DNA of 10,380 nt from an uncultured Eubacteriales bacterium (GTDB lineage Bacteria > Bacillota > Clostridia > Peptostreptococcales > Anaerovoracaceae), in contig UQXL01000042.1 of NCBI GenBank assembly GCA_900545135.1, forward strand, positions 1-10,380. Direction: 5' to 3'. Both the position numbers and the translations under genes were made by a program. The notes below the pieces were generated by a model, which saw nothing but the letters and a program-made list of their open reading frames with translations, had not been told where the DNA came from and made no database searches. Below, piece after piece: positions 5,036 to 10,380 of this stretch. Every line of letters starts with the position of its first letter. Position 1 is the stretch's first letter.

Positions 5036-6436
5036 ATGGAATACGGTATTTTATCGTTGGTTCCCGTGTGCATAGCTCTAGTACTGGCTTTTGTGACCAA
5101 GGACGCTCTGGTTTCCATACTGCTTGGAGTGCTGGCAGGCGTCGTAATTTCCGGACAGAACATAGTTACAGGTTTTACGGGAATACTGCAGTCCGCGCTG
5201 GGAAACGCGGATTTCATCTGGATTTTGGCCATCGAGGTATTCGTAGGCATAGTAGTCGCTTTCTTCCAGAAAGCAGGCGCCCTTGAAGCCTTCGCCTCAA
5301 TGGTATCGAAGCACAATCTCAAGAGAAGAGGCGCGACAGTTCTGGCATCGCTGCTGGGAATATTCATATTTTTCTCTGACTACTTTTCCTCGCTGTATGT
5401 AGGAAACATCATGAGGCCGGTCACCGACAAGGCAAAGGTTTCAAGAGAAATGCTGGCTTATATATGCGACTCGACGTCGGCTCCTATGACCTCGCTGCTG
5501 CCATTCACCTCGACGGCGATGTATACGGCCGGCCTTCTGGTTGGCATAGGCGCTATAGCTGATTCCGACATAGGCGTCGATGTGGTGTTTAAAGCGTTTC
5601 CTTTCAACTTTTACTGCTGGATAACCATAATCATGGTGCTTCTCATCTCGGCCGGCATCATCCCGCAGTTCGGGCCTATGAGAACAGCAGAAAAGAGAGC
5701 TCAGCAGGAGGGCAAGGTTCTGGCTGACAATGCCGTTCCTCTGCTCAGCTCTGAACTTGACTCTATAAAACTGAAAGAAGGCCGCAAATCAAACTTAGTC
5801 GCCGACTTCTTCATGCCGGCAGTAATCATCGTTGGAATATCTATCGGTACTTATGTGATTCTCGGTTCCACGTTATGCCTTGAGGCACTCGTCGTAGCAG
5901 CGACCTATCAAGTCATTTCCATGCTGGTAAGGCGCATGGCAACTCTCAAGGAGATCGTCGATACTGCAGTCGCCGGTATCAAATCAGTAATGTCCGCCAT
6001 ATTGATCCTGGCCATGGCATATTGCCTCAACGCAATCACGAAGCAGATAGGTACGGCGGAGTTCATCGTAGGAATAACTAAAGAATGGATGACAGCGGCT
6101 CTCCTGCTGGTGATTTCTTTCCTCGTATGTTCCCTGATCTCTTTCCTGACAGGAACGTCGTGGGGAACCATAGCAATCATGATCCCTATCATCATACCTC
6201 TGGCATTCTCAGTCAGCGGCGGTGAACTGAACACTTTGGTATATGCTGCCGTTTCAACGGTTTTAGGCGGCGCGACTTTCGGAGATCACTGCTCGCCTAT
6301 ATCGGACACCACCATTCTGTCCTCGCTGGCAGCAGGCTCAGACCATATCGCCCATGTAAAGACTCAGATACCTTATGCTCTGACAGGAGCAGCTGTCGCT
6401 TCGGTGGGATATCTCATCATAGGTCTGACGATATAA
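5036..6436 (+). CDS. NhaC-family Na+/H+ (or Na+-coupled) antiporter
   Basis: This is a membrane protein of 466 residues with about eleven to thirteen hydrophobic segments and a short polar loop around 212-255. Family marks are FFSDYFSSLYVG (112-123), the TSAPMTSLLPFTS stretch (147-159), TGTSWGT (372-378) and the strong signature GDHCSPISDTTILSS (416-430). Family members exchange Na+ for H+, and some swap carboxylates such as malate and lactate. The gene follows ald by 24 bp with its own AAAGGAG, so it belongs to the same sigma-54 transcript. The likely role is to expel Na+ brought in with alanine, or to balance charge and pH during alanine fermentation. An organic-acid exchange role cannot be ruled out from sequence. 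Confidence 0.9.
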   Translation: MEYGILSLVPVCIALVLAFVTKDALVSILLGVLAGVVISGQNIVTGFTGILQSALGNADFIWILAIEVFVGIVVAFFQKAGALEAFASMVSKHNLKRRGATVLASLLGIFIFFSDYFSSLYVGNIMRPVTDKAKVSREMLAYICDSTSAPMTSLLPFTSTAMYTAGLLVGIGAIADSDIGVDVVFKAFPFNFYCWITIIMVLLISAGIIPQFGPMRTAEKRAQQEGKVLADNAVPLLSSELDSIKLKEGRKSNLVADFFMPAVIIVGISIGTYVILGSTLCLEALVVAATYQVISMLVRRMATLKEIVDTAVAGIKSVMSAILILAMAYCLNAITKQIGTAEFIVGITKEWMTAALLLVISFLVCSLISFLTGTSWGTIAIMIPIIIPLAFSVSGGELNTLVYAAVSTVLGGATFGDHCSPISDTTILSSLAAGSDHIAHVKTQIPYALTGAAVASVGYLIIGLTI

Positions 6437-6446
6437 GGAGAGAGCT

Positions 6447-6511
6447 GAACCCGCGCTTTCGCGTTCAAATTTTTCACTCTTGAGCCTTTCAGGCTTCCGC
6501 GCTTACCGCGC
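6447..6511 (+). other. Cluster of three GC hairpins after the NhaC gene
   Basis: GAAC/GTTC plus GCG/CGC form a hairpin at 6447-6466, followed by AAATTTTT. AGCCT-TTC-AGGCT forms another at 6483-6495. CGCG-CTTAC-CGCG forms a third at 6498-6510. The first may be a weak terminator. The group probably stabilises or ends the ald-operon messenger. Confidence 0.45.
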
Positions 6512-6521
6512 GTCATAACAT

Positions 6522-6589
6522 GCTTCTCCCCCTGTCATGCGGCAAAATGATTGTCATGCCTTGTGGGAGAAGCTTTTTCTTGCTTTTTC
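6522..6589 (+). terminator. Terminator between the NhaC gene and the AGCS gene
   Basis: GCTTCTCCC (6522-6530) and GGGAGAAGC (6565-6573) form a perfect 9-bp stem followed by TTTTTCTTGCTTTTT. The loop is long (34 bases) and holds TGTCATGC twice (from 6533 and 6552) with a small GGCA/TGCC inner pairing. It most likely ends the ald transcript. The large loop leaves room for an attenuator role. Confidence 0.65.
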
Positions 6590-6608
6590 TTCCATTCCAT
6601 AATACAAT
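6580..6608 (+). promoter_or_regulatory. Sigma-70 promoter of the AGCS gene
   Basis: TTGCTT (6580-6585) and TACAAT (6603-6608) are 17 bases apart, just after the terminator stem. Transcription would begin about 25 bases before the ATG at 6640. This implies that the symporter can be made independently of the sigma-54 operon. Confidence 0.6.
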
Positions 6609-6639
6609 ATATGTTAATAAAATGTTAAGGAGAATTTTT

Positions 6640-8061
6640 ATGGATTACATCGGAGGAATCATCAGCAGCATAAGCGGTTATATGTACGGCTATATCCTTA
6701 TAGCCCTTCTCATCGCCGCAGGCTTGTATTTTTCATTCAGGACGAAATTCGTTCAGCTCAGGCTCTTCAGGGAGTCCATCCGAGTCATAGCTGAGCCGAA
6801 AAAGGACAGGGATTCCATATCCTCTTTCCAGGCTCTCATGGTTTCCACGGCTTCCAGAGTAGGTACGGGAAACATCGTGGGAGTTACAGGTGCTATCATA
6901 GCCGGCGGCCCCGGCGCAGTGTTCTGGATGTGGCTCATCGCGCTGCTGGGCGGTGCGTCGGCTTTCGTGGAATCCACACTGGCTCAGATATATAAAAAGA
7001 AGAACAAAGAAGAGGGCTTTTACGGAGGACCAGCTTATTACATCAAACAGGCGCTCAAAACCCCTGCCCTCGGCGGAGTTTTCGCGGTATTTCTCATCCT
7101 CACTTACATGGGAGGCTTCAACGCTCTCGCGTCGTTCAACCTGACTGACTTCGTCAAGGTTTACGTTCCTGCTGAAAACGCCACTCTCATCATCGGCGCC
7201 GTGGTCGCAGTTCTGGCCGGCATCGTGATATTCGGCGGAGGGAAGAGGATTTCCAAGGCTACGCAGGTCATGGTTCCTATCATGGCTATTTGCTATATCT
7301 CTGTCGCTCTCATAGTGATGATCCTCAATATTTCAGCCCTTCCGGGAGTCATAGCCAGCATCTTCTCCCAGGCTCTTGATTTCAGCGCCATCGCCGGAGG
7401 AGCTTTGGGAGCCACCATAATGCAGGGCGTCAAGAGAGGCCTTTATTCCAACGAGGCAGGTATCGGTTCCGCGCCTAACGCGGCAGCGGCAGCCGACGTA
7501 TCCCACCCTGTCAAGCAGGGGCTGGTGCAGATGCTTTCTGTATTCATAGATACGCTTCTGATCTGCAGTGCGACAGCTTTCATGATCCTCTGCAGCGGAG
7601 TCGATTCTTCGGCTTATATAGATGAAGCTGGAAACACCATGAACGGCGCCTACATCCAGGATTCGCTGGGAGCCAACTTCGGAGCGTTCGGCGGTTACTT
7701 CATCACAGCGGCCATGGCGATATTCGCTTTCACCACTCTGGTTGGCAACTACTTCTACGCAGAAATGAACATAAGCTATATCTACAAAAATGCTCTCAAT
7801 AACAAGGCTTTTATGACAGGCTACAGGCTGCTGGCTGTAGTTATAATATTCATCGGCGCTCAGGTAAGCGCAGGTCTTGCCTGGGATACGGCGGACGTGC
7901 TGATGGGCTGCATGGCTCTGATAAACGTTCCTGTCTGCATAATTCTCGGCAACACGGCTTTCAAGGCGCTCAAGGATTACACAGGCAAGAAGAAAGCAGG
8001 AAAAGAAATTAGTTTCAAGGCTGCCGACATCGGTCTTGAAAACACTGAGTGCTGGAAATAG
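6640..8061 (+). CDS. Sodium:alanine symporter, AGCS family
   Basis: The protein has 473 residues from the ATG at 6640, with AAGGAG 7 bases upstream. An upstream in-frame ATG at 6520 would add a 40-residue tail that runs through the terminator, so it is rejected. About eleven membrane segments are visible. Family hallmarks are STASRVGTGNIVGV (69-82), YGGPAYYI (128-135) and KRGLYSNEAGIGSAPNAAA (265-283). AGCS proteins carry L- or D-alanine, and sometimes glycine, inward with Na+. The C-terminal tail from about 447 is polar and cytoplasmic. Its position after ald and the NhaC gene fits an alanine-uptake role. It has its own promoter and ends at a strong terminator. Confidence 0.94.
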   Translation: MDYIGGIISSISGYMYGYILIALLIAAGLYFSFRTKFVQLRLFRESIRVIAEPKKDRDSISSFQALMVSTASRVGTGNIVGVTGAIIAGGPGAVFWMWLIALLGGASAFVESTLAQIYKKKNKEEGFYGGPAYYIKQALKTPALGGVFAVFLILTYMGGFNALASFNLTDFVKVYVPAENATLIIGAVVAVLAGIVIFGGGKRISKATQVMVPIMAICYISVALIVMILNISALPGVIASIFSQALDFSAIAGGALGATIMQGVKRGLYSNEAGIGSAPNAAAAADVSHPVKQGLVQMLSVFIDTLLICSATAFMILCSGVDSSAYIDEAGNTMNGAYIQDSLGANFGAFGGYFITAAMAIFAFTTLVGNYFYAEMNISYIYKNALNNKAFMTGYRLLAVVIIFIGAQVSAGLAWDTADVLMGCMALINVPVCIILGNTAFKALKDYTGKKKAGKEISFKAADIGLENTECWK

Positions 8062-8107
8062 GAAGCAGCACGAGAGTACTTGAAAATGTCCAAAATCCAC
8101 AATCCAA

Positions 8108-8141
8108 AAGCTGTCCGGTCAATTTGCCGGGCAGCTTTTTT
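8108..8141 (+). terminator. Rho-independent terminator after the AGCS gene
   Basis: AAGCTGTCCGG (8108-8118) pairs along all 11 bases with CCGGGCAGCTT (8127-8137), with one G-U pair. The loop has eight bases and the 3' arm runs into six T residues (8136-8141). Confidence 0.9.
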
Positions 8142-8187
8142 ATTCATCTGACGCGCGCTTGACGTAACATTCCCTGTCTTTCTTTCA

Positions 8188-8218
8188 TATAATATCAAGA
8201 GCTTTTTCTCTCTGGAGG
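8188..8218 (+). promoter_or_regulatory. -10 element and ribosome site of the metallophosphoesterase gene
   Basis: A consensus TATAAT lies at 8188-8193. The only good -35 (TTGACG, 8159-8164) is 23 bases away, too far for a normal promoter, so promoter strength is unclear. GGAGG at 8214-8218 is 6 bases before the TTG at 8225. Confidence 0.4.
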
Positions 8219-8224
8219 TTTGAC

Positions 8225-9064
8225 TTGGGATATTACGAAAAGCGCATAGATAAAGCCTTTAAAGACGCTAAGGTCATCAAGGCTTCCGAACACGGCAGAA
8301 TAGTATTTTTCAGCGACTGCCACAGAGGCTGCGGCACCTGGAACGACAGCTTTCTAAACAACAAGATACTGTATCAGGCCGCCCTCAACTATTACTGGCA
8401 GCAGGATTTTACGTACATTGAAGTCGGCGATGGAGACGAACTCTGGGAAAACCGCCGGTTTGGCTTGATAAGGGAAATCCACAGCGACGTCTTTGCCCAG
8501 CTGGGCAATTTCAGCCACAGCGGCCGGCTGTACATGATATGGGGAAATCACGATAAAGTCAAATCCAAGAAGAATTTCCCGGCCGGGAGAGGCGGCTTTT
8601 CACCTCCGTATTACCAATCTGCCGTAATAGAAATGCCTCATGAATCTCAAAACCTGTATGTACTGCACGGCCACCAGGCGGACATACTTAACGACCGGCT
8701 CTGGCCACTGGCCCGCTGGATGGTCCGCTATCTCTGGAAGCCTCTGGAGCTGGCAGGCTTCAAGGATCCCACCAGTGCCGCCCGCAATTACAAAAAAGGT
8801 AAAAAAGTAGAGAAAAGGCTGGCTGTGTGGGCCGCGAAAAGAGACCGAAACATTATCGCCGGCCACACCCACAGGCCGGTCCTGCCGCCGGAACAGGCGG
8901 CAGGGTATTTTAATACCGGCTCCTGCGTGCACCCAAACGGAATAACATGTATGGAGCTGGTTTCAGGTCAGCTTTCGCTGATCAGATGGAATATGTGCGT
9001 CAGAGATGACAACTCGCTCTATGTCTGCCGTCAGGTACTGTACGGGCCCAAGATGCTCTGCTGA
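8225..9064 (+). CDS. Calcineurin-like metallophosphoesterase, LpxH/YbbF-like shape
   Basis: The 279-residue protein starts at a TTG supported by GGAGG. All five metallophosphoesterase motifs are present in order: SDCH (30-33, ligands D31 and H33), GDGDELW (68-74), GNHD (107-110), LHGH (147-150) and GHTH (213-216). A helical, basic and aromatic-rich insert (about 155-205, with WPLARWMVRYLWKPLEL) lies between the last two motifs, where the LpxH group carries its lipid-facing lid. The enzyme should be a dinuclear-metal hydrolase of a phosphomonoester, phosphodiester or pyrophosphate. The sequence does not show whether it acts on a UDP-sugar lipid, nucleotide or protein, and no lipid A gene is nearby. 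It follows a terminator and faces the transporter gene, so it is probably monocistronic. Confidence 0.88.
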   Translation: MGYYEKRIDKAFKDAKVIKASEHGRIVFFSDCHRGCGTWNDSFLNNKILYQAALNYYWQQDFTYIEVGDGDELWENRRFGLIREIHSDVFAQLGNFSHSGRLYMIWGNHDKVKSKKNFPAGRGGFSPPYYQSAVIEMPHESQNLYVLHGHQADILNDRLWPLARWMVRYLWKPLELAGFKDPTSAARNYKKGKKVEKRLAVWAAKRDRNIIAGHTHRPVLPPEQAAGYFNTGSCVHPNGITCMELVSGQLSLIRWNMCVRDDNSLYVCRQVLYGPKMLC

Positions 9065-9066
9065 AT

Positions 9067-10380
9067 TTAAAATGGCCTGAGAGTACCTGTGGATATCATA
9101 TATACGGAAACGACGGCTGCCGCAACTAATCCGACCGCTATGCCCTTTTCCCATCCGTAGGCAAAGAACTTTTCTCCCCTTTCCTTTTTGCCGAGGCAGT
9201 AAATTATTATGCCCGGAGCATACAGCACCGTCGTAATCAATACATAATCAAGACCGCCTGAATACAGCATCCAAACGCCATAGACAGTACCTATAAAAGC
9301 AAATATCCGGGCTGACATCAGGGAATGACTTTCGTCCTTTGCAAATCCCTCGCCCCTCAGGGAAATCTTCAGATAATATGCCGCGCTGAAAAGATAAGGA
9401 ATCATTATCATAGCTGTGCTCAGAGTATAGAAAGCCTGATAAGTCGAGGCGCTGAAATAGCCCACTATGATAAAAAGCTGGATTATTCCGTTGGTCAAAT
9501 ACAGTGAAAACGACGGTGAACCGTGGCTGTTGGATTTGGCAAAGACTTTCATGAACACGCCCTGCCTGGCCGCCGAATACGGGCAGTCCGCAGCTATTAT
9601 GGTCCAGCCCAAAAGAGCGCCGGCCAGAGATAATATTACGCCTATGTTGACTATCGCCGCTCCCCACGGTCCTACGGCATATTCCAATATTCCGGCCATC
9701 TGGGGATTTTCCAAGCCTGCCAGCTCTCTTATCGGCATGACTCCCAGACTCAAAACTGCCACCATCACATATATAGCCAATATCCCTAAAAAAGCCGTTA
9801 TCGACGCTTTGCCCACATCTTCAGTCCTCCTAGCTCGTCCTGAAAGGACGACCGCCCCTTCTATTCCTATAAACGACCATACGGTGGCCGAGGTAGTTTC
9901 CTTTATCTGTGCGCTCAGAGACATGGTGCCGTCTCCCCAGAAATTATCGAAAAAGATATCGGAATCAAAGGCTTTTACGAATATCACGGCTACTATGAAA
10001 ACCAGTATAGGCACCAGCTTGGCTATGGTTGTGATGATAGATATGCCAGCCGCTTCCTTGACTCCCTGGAGCACCAGCATATTCACCAGCCACACCACTA
10101 TCGAGGCGCATATCACCGAAATCAGATTATTGCCGTTGCCGAAGACTGGAAAAAAATATCCTATGGCGCCGAAGAGCAAAGTCATATACGAAACGTTGCT
10201 CAGTAGGGCGCTCAGCCAGTAACCCCAGGCTGAATTGAAGCCTACGAATTCTCCGAAGCCCTCCCGCGCGTAGCTGTAAACTCCGTTTGTCAGATCAGGT
10301 CTCACTCTGTTCAGCCCGAAATACGACATCATCAGTCCCATCAACCCTAAGCCCCAAATCAGCCAACCTAACAGAACGGC
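9067..10380 (-). CDS. APC-superfamily amino-acid antiporter (APA family), N-terminus outside the window
   Basis: There are 437 codons, open to the right edge; the frame continues past the TTG and ATG codons near 10344 with AVLLGWLIWGLGLMGLMMSY, a typical first-helix region. About 30-40 residues should be missing. Family features are GVYSYAREGFGEFVGFNSAW followed by GYWLSALL (helices 2-3) and FIGIEGAVVLSGRARR followed by EDVGKA (helix 6 and its loop), as in basic amino acid/polyamine antiporters such as ArcD-type arginine/ornithine and related exchangers. Eleven to twelve membrane segments are expected overall. The substrate cannot be read from the sequence. The TAA stop lies 2 bp from the stop of the facing phosphoesterase gene. 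Confidence 0.9.
   Translation of the reverse strand, partial: AVLLGWLIWGLGLMGLMMSYFGLNRVRPDLTNGVYSYAREGFGEFVGFNSAWGYWLSALLSNVSYMTLLFGAIGYFFPVFGNGNNLISVICASIVVWLVNMLVLQGVKEAAGISIITTIAKLVPILVFIVAVIFVKAFDSDIFFDNFWGDGTMSLSAQIKETTSATVWSFIGIEGAVVLSGRARRTEDVGKASITAFLGILAIYVMVAVLSLGVMPIRELAGLENPQMAGILEYAVGPWGAAIVNIGVILSLAGALLGWTIIAADCPYSAARQGVFMKVFAKSNSHGSPSFSLYLTNGIIQLFIIVGYFSASTYQAFYTLSTAMIMIPYLFSAAYYLKISLRGEGFAKDESHSLMSARIFAFIGTVYGVWMLYSGGLDYVLITTVLYAPGIIIYCLGKKERGEKFFAYGWEKGIAVGLVAAAVVSVYMISTGTLRPF

Noticed and set aside
6520..6639. N-terminal extension of the symporter from the ATG at 6520
   Set aside because: It runs through a terminator hairpin, has no good Shine-Dalgarno, and lies upstream of the predicted promoter. 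The ATG at 6640 has AAGGAG and fits the family length.
7333..8100. Open frame of 255 codons antisense to the AGCS gene
   Set aside because: The plus-strand gene is unmistakable. The antisense translation is low-complexity shadow sequence without motifs.
8159..8193. TTGACG and TATAAT as a complete sigma-70 promoter for the phosphoesterase gene
   Set aside because: The 23-base spacing is well outside the 15-19 range, so only the -10 is reported, with low confidence.
9467..10222. Open frame of 251 codons on the plus strand opposite the APA transporter
   Set aside because: It is a by-product of the transporter's codon pattern; there is no promoter, ribosome site or recognisable protein.

Overview
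The window looks like a chromosomal segment from an anaerobic, amino-acid-fermenting bacterium. Clostridia within the Bacillota is the best guess and Synergistota is a possible alternative. The guess rests on strong GGAGG-type ribosome binding sites, frequent use of the Ile codon ATA, mid-range base composition, a sigma-54 activator of the PAS/AAA+/Fis-HTH type, and a set of Na+-coupled or exchange amino-acid transporters. No phage, IS element, tRNA, rRNA or CRISPR array is visible.

Layout. (1) Positions 1-1673 carry a minus-strand operon of a small cupin, a creatinase-like M24 protein that appears to have lost most metal ligands, and the first 33 codons of a second M24 paralog that runs off the left edge. 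(2) Positions about 1674-2238 are a long divergent intergenic region with a sigma-54-like promoter pointing at the cupin operon and a good sigma-70 promoter pointing at the regulator. (3) Positions 2239-3600 encode a sigma-54 enhancer-binding protein with a PAS-like sensor. (4) Positions 3593-3895 are a dense control region: 22-bp tandem repeats over the regulator stop codon, a terminator that also forms two abutting 18-bp palindromes, a consensus sigma-54 promoter, and a leader with small repeats. (5) Positions 3896-6436 hold an alanine dehydrogenase (ald family) and an NhaC-family antiporter in one operon. (6) Positions 6437-6639 are rich in hairpins, with a terminator followed by a new sigma-70 promoter. 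(7) Positions 6640-8061 encode an AGCS Na+/alanine symporter that ends at a clear terminator. (8) Positions 8225-9064 encode a metallophosphoesterase. It converges, 2 bp apart, on a minus-strand APA-family amino-acid antiporter at 9067-10380, whose N-terminus lies beyond the right edge.

How the genes fit together. The dehydrogenase, the Na+/alanine symporter and the NhaC antiporter make a coherent module: take up alanine with Na+, deaminate it to pyruvate, NH4+ and NADH, and manage Na+/H+ balance. The regulator next door very probably drives ald and the antiporter from the consensus sigma-54 promoter at 3783-3798, through the paired palindromes about 100 bp upstream of the predicted start. 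The same regulator may also activate the divergent cupin/M24 operon. The substrate of that operon is unknown, and it is the most unusual part of the window.
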